In this document: one piece after another, positions 33,640 to 42,138 of the stretch | Numbering within the stretch: the first letter of the stretch is position 1 | Layout: the number at the start of each line of letters is the position of its first letter | Source: Corynebacterium sp. KPL1814 | GTDB taxonomy: Bacteria > Actinomycetota > Actinomycetes > Mycobacteriales > Mycobacteriaceae | DNA: 64,000 bases | Assembly: GCF_000478175.1 (NCBI RefSeq) | Contig: NZ_KI515774.1 | Coordinates: forward strand, 245,594 to 309,593 | Direction: 5' to 3' | Notes under the pieces: generated by a model | The model's database searches: none | Told to the model about the DNA's origin: nothing | The model's input: the letters and a program-made list of their open reading frames with translations, nothing else | Translations under genes and position numbers: made by a program

Positions 33640-34245
33640 TCAAATGTCGGCCTCGGCTTGTGCCTCCAGCCCATCAAGCATGAGGTCTATGAGCCGTGGA
33701 GTAAGTGCGTCAGGGGCGAGTGAGGGCTTGGGCTCTATCGGGATGGGGCGGGTGATTATCCCAAGGCCCATGTGAAAATCCAGCGCATTGAGGCTTTCCG
33801 GGCATAGGTGTGCCTTTTTAGCGGGGATTAGCAGTTTGTCGTAAATGCCGGTTAATTCCTGGGCGCGCTTATCAATGATCCGGTCCTTTTGTTTCCGGGT
33901 TTCCGGATCGCGCATGGCATCTTCATATATTGCTTGGGCAAGGGTTGCTAGCTGCAAAGTTCCTATGGAATGGACGGTGGTGCGCCACGCGGTACGTGCA
34001 TCGCTAGCAAATTCCCCACTGTGGGCTTCGATGATTGCGGCGATATCGGCCGATGCTTGCGCGCTTACTGCATCGAGGAGTTCGATGCGCTCGGGGAAGT
34101 GCCGGGTGGCCGTGGCCACACCCACTGAAGCGGCTTTCGCAATGGTCCGCATGGAAATACCAGGCCCCTCAGTGGTGAGTAGTTGCCTGGTGGCGGTGAC
34201 TATCGCCGCACGATTATTGGCTGCATCTTGTCTCATGGTTGACAT
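33640..34245 (-). CDS. TetR-family transcriptional repressor
   Basis: 201 residues (or 198 from the second ATG). The N-terminal helix-turn-helix is typical: GISMRTIAKAASVGVATAT followed by RHFPERIELLDAV. The C-terminal ligand domain is not diagnostic. It is divergently transcribed from a membrane protein gene, with 68 bases between that contain an inverted repeat, so it most likely controls its neighbour and itself. The inducer is unknown. Confidence 0.9.
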   Translation of the reverse strand: MSTMRQDAANNRAAIVTATRQLLTTEGPGISMRTIAKAASVGVATATRHFPERIELLDAVSAQASADIAAIIEAHSGEFASDARTAWRTTVHSIGTLQLATLAQAIYEDAMRDPETRKQKDRIIDKRAQELTGIYDKLLIPAKKAHLCPESLNALDFHMGLGIITRPIPIEPKPSLAPDALTPRLIDLMLDGLEAQAEADI

Positions 34246-34254
34246 CTTAACAAA

Positions 34255-34298
34255 TGGAACACTATGTTTTATTTAAGTAACTGAAATACACTGTTCCA
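34255..34298. promoter_or_regulatory. Candidate TetR operator in the divergent promoter region
   Basis: TGGAACA (34255-34261) and TGTTCCA (34292-34298) are a perfect 7-base inverted repeat 30 bases apart in the gap between the TetR gene and the membrane protein. The wide spacing could mean two half-sites or a looped arrangement. Confidence 0.45.
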
Positions 34299-34313
34299 GA
34301 TAAGGGGATTGTC

Positions 34314-35297
34314 ATGAGTTCTACTGCGACTCGCAGGCGGCAAAACACGACCGTAAAAATCGTTGCCGCCGTGATTGGGGTACCAGTCATTATCGGGCTA
34401 ATGCTATTTGCGTTCCTTGCTCCCAACTTTTCTTCCGGACCGCAAGGCGTGCCCATTGCTGTGGCCGGGCCCGAGCAGATGGTTAAGCACATGACCGATA
34501 AAGCAGGCGAGGGCGGACCCGATTTAAGGGTTTATGAATCCGATGCCGATGTGCGCGATGCGATTGAAAACCGAGACGTCGTAGGCGGTCTGGTTATCAC
34601 CCCATCGGGAGCACAAACCTATACCGCTTCTGGCAACGGTGCTGCCTACACAGAGATGGTGAACCAATTGGGTAAGTCATTCGAGGCGCAAGGCATGGAG
34701 GTTGCTACCGAAGACCTTGCACCGACATCGGAAGAAGACCCGCAAGCTAATGGCATTGGGCTGCTAGGGCTGCCTTTGGCCTTTGGCGGCATCGTTTCCG
34801 CAGTCATCGCCACCTTTGTTTTCCGCCGCCGAAAGTGGGTCAAGTTTGTAGTACTCGTTGGCATAGCAGCAGGGGGATCGCTCGTTGCGACGTGGATGCT
34901 GCACACCGTGTACGGCACGTTAATTGGCAAATTCGGTATGGAATGGTTGGCCATCGCCCTGGGTATTCTTTCCACCTCATTGCTCACGGCAGGCCTAGCT
35001 GCGGTGATCGGTACTGCAGGTGTAGGAATTGGTGCGGTGCTCACCATTTTCCTAGGTAATCCACTTTCGGGCTTGGCCACCGGACCTTGGTTGCTTCCTG
35101 ATGGCTGGGCTACCTTGGGGCAGTGGATGCCCATTGGTGCAACGGGGTACCTTGTTCGTTCTTTGTCCTATTTTGATGGCCAGGGCGTGGGACACGCGTG
35201 GTGGGTATTCGCGCTCTGGATCGCAGTAGGTTTCGCATTACTCATGTGGGACCGGTCTGCCAGCACTACAGAATCGAAAGCAGGTCAGGCGGGCTAG
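34314..35297 (+). CDS. Membrane protein of the ABC-2 permease/YhgE type
   Basis: 327 residues. One N-terminal membrane segment (VAAVIGVPVIIGLMLFAFLA), an outside domain of about 110 residues, then five further segments (LGLPLAFGGIVSAVIATFVF; VVLVGIAAGGSLVATWML; and others), the layout of ABC-2 permease-like export proteins such as YhgE. No ATPase gene is next to it. Under the adjacent TetR regulator it may export a toxic or lipid-like compound; substrate unknown. Confidence 0.75.
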   Translation: MSSTATRRRQNTTVKIVAAVIGVPVIIGLMLFAFLAPNFSSGPQGVPIAVAGPEQMVKHMTDKAGEGGPDLRVYESDADVRDAIENRDVVGGLVITPSGAQTYTASGNGAAYTEMVNQLGKSFEAQGMEVATEDLAPTSEEDPQANGIGLLGLPLAFGGIVSAVIATFVFRRRKWVKFVVLVGIAAGGSLVATWMLHTVYGTLIGKFGMEWLAIALGILSTSLLTAGLAAVIGTAGVGIGAVLTIFLGNPLSGLATGPWLLPDGWATLGQWMPIGATGYLVRSLSYFDGQGVGHAWWVFALWIAVGFALLMWDRSASTTESKAGQAG

Positions 35298-35302
35298 GAA
35301 AG

Positions 35303-36244
35303 TTAGTAGCGCTCGCGGCGGCGCTTTTTCAGCTTGGCATAGTGATCCGGCTTGGAATCGCCGTAGCGGGAGCGGTTGCGCAGCGCGGCGGCGTGAGGTG
35401 CAGCATCCGTAGCGGTGTCGGTGCCAGGTTCGTCGTTGACGGAGGAGCTGGACGTGGGGGCATCGGCAAGCGATTCCGCATCCGCGTCGAGGGTCTGCAT
35501 GGCGGCTTCTTCTTCGCGCAGGCGGCGGCGCTCGCGGATTTCGGACCAGATAAAATAGCCCAACCCCAGCGGGGCCATGATACCAAAGGCGATCCACTGG
35601 TAGCCGTAGGAAAGGTGGTTGCCGCGGTCGAGCTGCGGAATGGGCATTGCGTTGAGCACGCCCGGCTGGTCCTCGGAGAGCTGGATGTAGTCTTGGCCTA
35701 AGTCGGCACCGATAAGCGAGCCCACTTGCTCGGTGTGGATGGAGTAGACCTGCTGGTAGCCCTCCTGCGTGATGGGGGCGGTCTGGTGCTCGGCCTCATT
35801 CGAGCGCACCATGCCGGTAATGGTTATCTCTCCGGAAGGGGCGGGCGGAATATCCGGCACCGCATTGCCCTCCTCGGCGCTGACCCAACCGCGGTTAATC
35901 AGCATGGTCAAACCCGCATCGGTGCGGAAAGGCACCAAGGACTGATAGGACGGGCCGGAACCTGCGGGGCGCAGGCGGAGCAGCACCTCATCCTCGGGCA
36001 GGTAGTGCCCCTTGAGCGTGGTGCGGGACCATTCATCACCGGAAATGGCGCCGTCAGCGTCCACGACCTGGTCAATCGGCTGCGGATCGGCCTCATAGGC
36101 GTGGGTGATGTTTTCATTGCGCTCCACAATGTCATCGTCCTTTCCCAATTGCCATGGGGCAAGGACACTAAAGGCCAAGTAAGAAAATGCCACCACGAAA
36201 AGCAGCATGAGCACCCAGCCAGGCTTGAGGAACGTCTTTAGCAT
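35303..36244 (-). CDS. SURF1 family protein (cytochrome oxidase assembly)
   Basis: 313 residues. The family helps assemble cytochrome aa3 oxidase. An N-terminal membrane segment (WVLMLLFVVAFSYLAFSVLA), the conserved RGWV motif in LTMLINRGWVSAEEG, and the C-terminal segment LSYGYQWIAFGIMAPLGLGYF are present. A hydrophilic tail of about 75 residues rich in Asp, Ala and Arg extends beyond the core. It follows the tyrosine phosphatase gene by 10 bases on the same strand. Confidence 0.92.
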   Translation of the reverse strand: MLKTFLKPGWVLMLLFVVAFSYLAFSVLAPWQLGKDDDIVERNENITHAYEADPQPIDQVVDADGAISGDEWSRTTLKGHYLPEDEVLLRLRPAGSGPSYQSLVPFRTDAGLTMLINRGWVSAEEGNAVPDIPPAPSGEITITGMVRSNEAEHQTAPITQEGYQQVYSIHTEQVGSLIGADLGQDYIQLSEDQPGVLNAMPIPQLDRGNHLSYGYQWIAFGIMAPLGLGYFIWSEIRERRRLREEEAAMQTLDADAESLADAPTSSSSVNDEPGTDTATDAAPHAAALRNRSRYGDSKPDHYAKLKKRRRERY

Positions 36245-36254
36245 GCCCCCAAGT

Positions 36255-36746
36255 CTAGTCGCGGTTCTCGCGAATCCAATCCAGCAGGCCGGGGACCGCG
36301 GCTTCGATATTCTTGCGCGCGGTTTCGAAGTCTTCTTCGGTGCCGTAGTAGGGGTCGGCGACCTCTGCGCCTTCCGGGGAATTGGGATCGAAGCTGCGCA
36401 TCAGACGGACCTTGGCAGGATCGATACCTAGATCGATGAGCGAATCATAGTGTCCGGAATCCATCGCGATGAATAGGTCAGCGTCCATGTGTTCCTCGCC
36501 CAATTTGGATGCGCGGTGGGATGCCCCATCGTGTCCGGCGCGGCGCAGCTCCGCCACGGCCCGCTCATCGGCGCCTTGCCCCACGTGCCAACCACCGAGC
36601 CCGCAGGAATCCACCGTGGCTAGGAGATCGAGCATGTCATCTTCCATTTCATCGCGCACGATGATTTCAGCCATGGGCGACCGGCAAATATTGCCGGTGC
36701 ACACAAAGACGAGGTAGAGACCCGAGTGAGAAGAAGATTCAGTCAT
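36255..36746 (-). CDS. Low-molecular-weight protein tyrosine phosphatase
   Basis: 163 residues from the ATG at 36746 (MTESSSHSGLYLVFVCTG). The P-loop VCTGNICRSPMAE carries the nucleophile cysteine and the arginine, and DPYYGTEEDFE near residue 128 is the general-acid loop. It dephosphorylates tyrosine on proteins. The frame opens earlier, but the upstream part is not conserved in character. It is transcribed with SURF1. Confidence 0.93.
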   Translation of the reverse strand: MTESSSHSGLYLVFVCTGNICRSPMAEIIVRDEMEDDMLDLLATVDSCGLGGWHVGQGADERAVAELRRAGHDGASHRASKLGEEHMDADLFIAMDSGHYDSLIDLGIDPAKVRLMRSFDPNSPEGAEVADPYYGTEEDFETARKNIEAAVPGLLDWIRENRD

Positions 36747-36839
36747 GCGAAAACCCTTTGCGCAGATAGTACTGTAGTGCGGGAGACAGGATATAGCACT
36801 AGCGTAATTTACAAGAATCGAGCATAAAGGAGTATCGCC

Positions 36840-37982
36840 ATGTCTGCTGTGCGAGTGGGCGATGTGCGCCGCGTTTTGGACAAGGCTTACCCGCCCCATT
36901 TGGCCGAAAAGTGGGATGCCGTAGGCCTTATTTGCGGCGACCCCGCAGACGAGGTGCGTACCGTCGCCTTTGCTTTAGATTGCACCCAAGAGGTAGCGGA
37001 CCGCGCGGTTGAGCTCGGCGCGGATATGTTGGTAGTCCACCACCCGCTGCTACTGCGCGGCGTGGAATCCGTGGCGGCCGATACCCCTAAGGGCAAGGTT
37101 GTTCATACCTTGATTAAAAATGGGGTGGCGCTTTTTGCCGCCCACACCAACGCAGATAAGGCTCGCCCCGGGGTTAACGATAAGTTGGCGGAACTCGTTG
37201 GCATTACCCCAGGTCGGCCCATCGTGCCGGAGGCTCCAGACGCCATTGATAAGTGGGGGGTGCATATCCCTACCGGCAGCGTGGAGCAGGTAAAGCAGGC
37301 GCTTTTCGATGCCGGCGCGGGCCACATCGGCGCCTACTCCCACTGCTCATTCGATATCGCGGGCGCAGGCCAATTCCAGCCGGAGGAGGGCGCGGATCCG
37401 GTTGAAGGGAGCATCGGCAAGCTGCACCGCGGCGACGAGGTACGGGTGGAATTCGTGGCTCCCGCCTCGTTGCGGTCCACGTTGATTGCGGCGCTGCACG
37501 CGGCGCACCCGTATGAGGTGCCCGCCTATGACATCGTGGAAACGGCCGGAAGCGGCGATCTTGATACCGCACTGGGGCTCGGGCGCGTGGGCGAGCTGCC
37601 CCGCGAGATGACCCTGCGGGAGTTTACGCAACAGGTGGCCAACGCCCTGCCCGAAACCGCGTGGGGCATCCGAGCCGCGGGTGACCCAGAGCAAAAGGTG
37701 CGCACAGTGGCGGTATCGTCCGGCGCTGGGGATTCCTTCCTGGGGGCTGCGGCGAAGCTGGGCGTCGATGTGTACGTCACCTCCGATTTGCGCCACCACC
37801 CGGTGGACGAGCATCTGCGCGCCGGGGGACCAGCCGTCATCGATACGGCCCACTGGGCCAGCGAGTTTCCTTGGACGGCGCAAGCAAGCGATATCGTAGA
37901 AGCAGCATTAGAACTAGATACGGAAATTATTAGCCTGCGAACTGATCCGTGGACTATCTCCGCGCACCCAAAGGAGTCATAA
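36840..37982 (+). CDS. Nif3-like dinuclear metal-binding protein
   Basis: 380 residues. The family (also called GTP cyclohydrolase 1 type 2 homologue) forms toroidal hexamers with two metals per subunit. MLVVHHPLLLRGV (His pair), FAAHTNADKARPGVND and the late H-x-x-x-E pair in DTAHWASEFPW are visible. A middle domain (about 130-260, PII-like insert) is present as in longer members. AAAGGAG precedes the ATG. First gene of a three-gene coupled operon. Confidence 0.92.
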   Translation: MSAVRVGDVRRVLDKAYPPHLAEKWDAVGLICGDPADEVRTVAFALDCTQEVADRAVELGADMLVVHHPLLLRGVESVAADTPKGKVVHTLIKNGVALFAAHTNADKARPGVNDKLAELVGITPGRPIVPEAPDAIDKWGVHIPTGSVEQVKQALFDAGAGHIGAYSHCSFDIAGAGQFQPEEGADPVEGSIGKLHRGDEVRVEFVAPASLRSTLIAALHAAHPYEVPAYDIVETAGSGDLDTALGLGRVGELPREMTLREFTQQVANALPETAWGIRAAGDPEQKVRTVAVSSGAGDSFLGAAAKLGVDVYVTSDLRHHPVDEHLRAGGPAVIDTAHWASEFPWTAQASDIVEAALELDTEIISLRTDPWTISAHPKES

Positions 37983-38702
37983 GTGAAACTATCGCAAGAA
38001 CTACAACCGGTACTGCTGGAATTGGCCAACCTGGAACGCTCGCAAGGCATTGGCGGGGATAAAGAGCTGCCAGAAAAGGTCGAGTATGACAAGGCACAGC
38101 AGGAACACAAGCGCTTGCTCGATGCCTCCGGTTCCGCACAAATGGCAGTCGATGACATGGAAAATGAAATCCTGCGCATCCAGGCCGATGAGCGTAAGCT
38201 GCGCAGGCGCGAACGCGATGACAAGGGCCAGCTTGGCGCCGAGTTGGATACCGAAAAGCGCAAGGACATCGAGCACGATCTCTACGCCACGAAGTCCCGC
38301 ATCGCCGATCTGATGAGTGAGCTGCAAGAAGCTCACAACGAAATTCACGCGCTGCGCTCCAACCTGGACGTGCACGGTGCGCGCGTCTCAGATTCTGAAC
38401 GCAAGCTAGAAATGCTGCGCCGCGCCGCAGACGCCGCGCAAGAGGCTGCGGATAACCAGCCCGATCCCGCCGTGCGCATCGCGGATTTGCGCGAACAGCT
38501 GCCTTCCGATGTTTTGGAGGAATACGACGCGCAGCGGCAAGAAAACGGTGTTGGCGCCGCGCAGTTTAAGGCCAACCGGGCCTGCGGCGGCTGTTTCATC
38601 GTCTTGCCGCCCGCCGATAAGAACGCCGTGCGCAATGCGCCTGCCGATGAGCTTCCGCAATGCACCGACTGCGGTTCCTACCTGGTGCGCCTGGCATCAT
38701 GA
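37983..38702 (+). CDS. Coiled-coil protein with C4 zinc ribbon (CdsZ-like)
   Basis: 239 residues, GTG start directly after the Nif3-like stop. An N-terminal coiled coil (about 10-170, heptad-rich with KAQQEHKRLL and DELRKLRRRERDDK-type segments) is followed by a zinc ribbon with CGGC near 200 and CTDC near 230. The mycobacterial counterpart is linked to cell division and RNase H processing. Its stop overlaps the next gene in ATGA. Confidence 0.88.
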   Translation: MKLSQELQPVLLELANLERSQGIGGDKELPEKVEYDKAQQEHKRLLDASGSAQMAVDDMENEILRIQADERKLRRRERDDKGQLGAELDTEKRKDIEHDLYATKSRIADLMSELQEAHNEIHALRSNLDVHGARVSDSERKLEMLRRAADAAQEAADNQPDPAVRIADLREQLPSDVLEEYDAQRQENGVGAAQFKANRACGGCFIVLPPADKNAVRNAPADELPQCTDCGSYLVRLAS

Positions 38703-39874
38703 AGGTCATTATCTACGCCGATGGTGGCTCGCGCGGCAATCCCGGAGTAGCCGGTTCAGGCACTGTGGTTTATGCCGCGGATGGCACGACCACCCTGCGC
38801 GAAATCGTCTATGTGGTTGGCACTGAGGCCACCAATAATGTGGCCGAATACCACGGCTTATTGCGCGGGCTCGAGGCCGCCTCCGAGCTAGGTGCCAGCG
38901 AGGTGGAGTTCTATATGGACTCCAAGCTCGTCGTGGAACAGATCAATGGACGCTGGAAAATCAAGCACCCGGATATGCAAAAGCTGGCCCTTGAGGCCCG
39001 CACGCATATCGACGGGTTTTCTTCCTTCAGCCTGGAGTGGGTTCCGCGCGCAAAAAATAAGGTGGCGGATGCGCTATCCAATGACGCGATGGACGCGGCT
39101 GCGGCGGGGCATAAGGTGGGCATCGTCAAGAGCGAAACCGATGCGCCTGCCGCCGAGCCTTCGTCCGATGCCGCGCCGGGTGAGCCTACGCCTGCCGAGG
39201 ACAACCAGGAGTGGGATACCTCCGCGCCGCACCCTTCTGACTGGCTGGGCGAGCGCGGCGATAAGACCCGCTTTATCCTGCTGCGTCATGGCCAAACCGA
39301 AATGTCTGCCAACAAGCAATACTCAGGGCGCGCCAATCCGGAGCTTACTGAACTGGGCAAAAAGCAGGCGCTCGCCGCCGCGCAAGCCCTTGCCGGTACC
39401 ACCATCGACGCCATCGTGTCCTCGCCGCTGAAGCGCTGTCAGGAAACAGCGGCCGCCGTCGCGCATGGCCGCGATATCGACGTGGTGACCGAAGACGGCC
39501 TGATCGAGGTGGACTTTGGCGAGTGGGAAGGAAAGACCGCGGCCGAAGCGCACCAGCGCGACCCAGAGATACACGAGCAATGGCTGCACGATGCCGCTAC
39601 ACCGTGCCCCGGCGGGGAATCGCTGCAGGCCGTCAACCGTCGCGTGCGTGCTGCCCGCAAGGAATTGCAGCGGCGCTATAGCGGCAAGACGGTGCTGATT
39701 GTCAGCCACGTCAACCCCATCAAATCCTTCCTCTGCCAGGCCCTGAACGCGGGCCCGGCCACCTTCCAACACCTGTTTTTGGATCTGGCGGCGCTATCAG
39801 ATGTCGAGTTCTGGGACGGCGGCTCTATGGTGCATGGATTCAACGATGTGGGACACCTAGAGGGGCTGCGCTAG
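38699..39874 (+). CDS. Bifunctional RNase HI / acid phosphatase (histidine phosphatase)
   Basis: 391 residues. The N-terminal RNase HI domain (IYADGGSRGNPGVAGSG, NNVAEYHGLLRGLEAA, FYMDSKLVVEQI, KNKVADALSNDAM) degrades RNA in RNA-DNA hybrids; the active acidic residues are D7, E49, D73 and the late D. After an Ala/Pro-rich acidic linker (about 135-185) comes a phosphoglycerate-mutase-like domain with FILLRHGQTEMSANKQYSG and VSHVNPIKSF. This fusion is typical of actinobacteria (Rv2228c type). The ATG at 38699 overlaps the CdsZ-like stop. All motifs intact. Confidence 0.95.
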   Translation: MKVIIYADGGSRGNPGVAGSGTVVYAADGTTTLREIVYVVGTEATNNVAEYHGLLRGLEAASELGASEVEFYMDSKLVVEQINGRWKIKHPDMQKLALEARTHIDGFSSFSLEWVPRAKNKVADALSNDAMDAAAAGHKVGIVKSETDAPAAEPSSDAAPGEPTPAEDNQEWDTSAPHPSDWLGERGDKTRFILLRHGQTEMSANKQYSGRANPELTELGKKQALAAAQALAGTTIDAIVSSPLKRCQETAAAVAHGRDIDVVTEDGLIEVDFGEWEGKTAAEAHQRDPEIHEQWLHDAATPCPGGESLQAVNRRVRAARKELQRRYSGKTVLIVSHVNPIKSFLCQALNAGPATFQHLFLDLAALSDVEFWDGGSMVHGFNDVGHLEGLR

Positions 39875-39881
39875 ACTAAGT

Positions 39882-40348
39882 AGCGCGAATGAGCCGGCCG
39901 GGCGATCGCGTCGCCGCAAACGGGCAGCGTTGATGCTGCAACGTGGGCGCCGAGGAAAGTCCGGACTCCACAGAGCACGGTGGTTGCTAACGGCAACCCG
40001 GGGTGACCCGCGGGCAAGTGCAACAGAAAGTAGACCGCCTTGTGCCTTCACTTGCGTTTCGACCCAAGTAGGGGCCACAAGGTAAGGGTGAAACGGTGCG
40101 TTAAGAGCGCACCAGCACCGTCAGCGATGGCGGTGGCTGGGTAAACCCCACCGGGAGCAAGGCATCACGGCCCTGCCACGTTGCAGGGCCCGATCAGGCG
40201 TTTTAAGGCTGCTCGCTCGAGCCTGAAGGTAGCTGCTGGAACTAACTGGCAACGGTTGGTCTAGATGGATGTTCGCCGCGCGGTGCCCCACTTGCTGGGG
40301 CAACGCGGTTAGACAGAATCCGGCTTATAGGCCGGCTCATTCGCGCTT
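39882..40348 (+). ncRNA. rnpB: RNase P RNA, class A
   Basis: The ends pair (GCGCGAATGAGCCGGCC at 39883 with GGCCGGCTCATTCGCGC at 40330), forming P1. The conserved core GAGGAAAGTCCGGACTCC begins at 39950, and ACAGAAAGTAGACCGCC, later GGTAAGGGTGAAACGGTG and the 3' core are in order. It processes the 5' end of tRNAs. It follows the RNase H gene by 7 bases and its 3' end touches the stop codon of the convergent galactokinase-like gene. Confidence 0.96.
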
Positions 40349-41621
40349 AATCTTCTACCTTGGCTGGCTCGCCAGCGGCCAGTTTCACAAGCAGAAAACC
40401 ATCCTCTGCCAAGTCCGCCGCGAAGTTTTCCGCGCGGTTGCTGGGGACATAAGCAATAACGGCGCTAGAAAGTCCCGCGTGCGCCGAGCGCGCGGCCACC
40501 CCGCCGCGGACCGTGACCAGCTCCGCCAGCTTTTCTGCGGAATCGAAGCCATAAATATTGGTCAGCGAGGCCTGCGATTGCAACACAATGGGGAAGAGCT
40601 CATTGCGGCGGTGCGAGCGTAGGTAGCGCACAAAGTGCTCCACACGGGTGGTCTCTTCCTCATAAAATGCCATCCACTCGGTGGCCGCATTGATGCTGGG
40701 CCGGCCCTCTTCGCCGTAGACCTTGTGTACCGCCTTGAGCCACTCCACTACGCGCTGCTGCGCATCGGGCAATAAGCGCAGCGACTCCGTGCCGAAGGAA
40801 TGGCAGGCATCATCAATAAACTGCTGGCGCTGGCGGATGTCACTAATTGCCTGCGCTTGCTCTTGCGAATTGTCCTCGGGCACCGCCACGGCAAAGGCCA
40901 CCACATCCTGGCCCACCACATGGGGCGCGTGGGTGACCGAGCCATCGGCATAGTCGATGATGCACACGCCGTCACCACTGCTGCGCAGCGCGGCCGTGTG
41001 GCGCGCGCGAAGGGCGGGCTTATGAGCAAAGGTGGTCACCGCTTGGGTGCAGACATCCGCAACGCGCACGCGCAAAGGTGCGTCGAGGTTTTCGGCTGGA
41101 CCCATTAAGGCAAGCGCAACGGCAACATCCGCCGCCGATGCAGCGCCTAAGCCGATATCGGCAGGGATATCGCTCACAATAGTGATATCCGCCCCAGCCG
41201 TTTCCCGGGAGAGCAACTGGCGGTTCACCATGGTGTGCACGATGCCGCCGATGCGCGCAGCCAGCCCACCCTCTGGTGCGGGAGGAATGACCGGTTGGCC
41301 TTCTGAGTCCGTCGTGGGTTGTTGCGCCGCGGCGAGCACAGCCACCTCCTGGAGGCCAATAGAATCGTGCGCAGGCTCCCCACAAGCCGGCACGTAGTGG
41401 ACGGAAACGATGCCATCCGTGCGCGAACTGACGGCCGCTGCTGCGCGGAGATCCGACAAGCTTGCGGCGACGATGCCTCCGTAATGATCGATATGCTCAC
41501 CAATAAGTGGCCAGGTCGCGGGCGCGCTGGCGACATGGGTGGGCTCCGTTCCCACGATAGTGGCGTGTCGTTGTGCAACGCGCTCAGTAATAGGGGACTT
41601 AGGCGTCGACCACAGTGGCAT
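40347..41621 (-). CDS. Galactokinase-like GHMP kinase
   Basis: 424 residues from the ATG at 41621 (MPLWSTPKSPITERVAQRHA). PLIGEHIDHYGG near residue 40 is the galactokinase signature, SDIPADIGLGAASAADVAVA (about 150-170) is the ATP-binding GHMP loop in altered form, and GGVAARSAHAGLSSAVIAYV is the third motif. The GHMP loop has lost the usual G-L-S-S-S-A pattern (it reads GLGAASAA), so a divergent substrate or weak activity is possible. No gal genes are adjacent. Its stop overlaps the end of rnpB. Confidence 0.82.
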   Translation of the reverse strand: MPLWSTPKSPITERVAQRHATIVGTEPTHVASAPATWPLIGEHIDHYGGIVAASLSDLRAAAAVSSRTDGIVSVHYVPACGEPAHDSIGLQEVAVLAAAQQPTTDSEGQPVIPPAPEGGLAARIGGIVHTMVNRQLLSRETAGADITIVSDIPADIGLGAASAADVAVALALMGPAENLDAPLRVRVADVCTQAVTTFAHKPALRARHTAALRSSGDGVCIIDYADGSVTHAPHVVGQDVVAFAVAVPEDNSQEQAQAISDIRQRQQFIDDACHSFGTESLRLLPDAQQRVVEWLKAVHKVYGEEGRPSINAATEWMAFYEEETTRVEHFVRYLRSHRRNELFPIVLQSQASLTNIYGFDSAEKLAELVTVRGGVAARSAHAGLSSAVIAYVPSNRAENFAADLAEDGFLLVKLAAGEPAKVED

Positions 41622-41873
41622 GAAGGCACAAGCTCCTTTTCCAATTCGGCGGATAAAAATCACGTGGCTACGTGGCGCGGGCTAGCGCCATGGACAAAGT
41701 AGCCGATAAAGCGGCTCCCTTGCTCTGCTTAAGAGAGCAGGGAGAGGCATCAAAAGAAATACTGCCCTCATATTCTAGCGGGCACGTGTTTTCGTGCATG
41801 GGTAGTGTGGGCACCAACCACAAACAGGCGGCGCACACGTGCTGCCCAGAGTATATAGACGAAAGGGACTACC
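41622..41873. other. 252-base divergent region with a hairpin
   Basis: CCCTTGCTCT-GCTTA-AGAGAGCAGGG (near 41720) forms a strong stem. No gene is visible. It must hold the promoters of the galactokinase-like gene and of the small protein that follows, but I could not assign hexamers with confidence. Confidence 0.4.
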
Positions 41874-42068
41874 GTGGCGACTACAGCAGATGAGAAATGG
41901 TATTACGACCCCTCCACCAAGGAAGTCAGCAAGGGCAAAGTATCCGGCTGGGAAAACCGCATGGGCCCCTATGACACCCGCGAAGAGGCCGAGCACGCCA
42001 TAGAAATCGCGCGCGCCCGCACCAAGGCAGCCGATGCCGCAGATAAAGAAGATGATGGCTGGGACTAG
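41874..42068 (+). CDS. Small conserved protein, 64 residues, SPOR-like
   Basis: GTG start after GAAAGGGACTACC. It reads MATTADEKWYYDPSTKEVS, then GKVSGWENRMGPYDTREEAE with an acidic end. The pattern (Tyr-Trp rich start, MGPYDTREEAEHAI) is known from small corynebacterial proteins with SPOR-like character. Soluble and probably single domain. Function unknown. Confidence 0.72.
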   Translation: MATTADEKWYYDPSTKEVSKGKVSGWENRMGPYDTREEAEHAIEIARARTKAADAADKEDDGWD

Positions 42069-42138
42069 TTAATTTCCCAACCATCACCTGACAGTGACTA
42101 AAGCGGCCTAACGCGGCACATCTGGTGCCGCTGCAGCA

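Noticed and set aside
41664-41873. A riboswitch upstream of the small protein at 41874
   Set aside because: Only a simple hairpin is visible; I could not match any riboswitch core.
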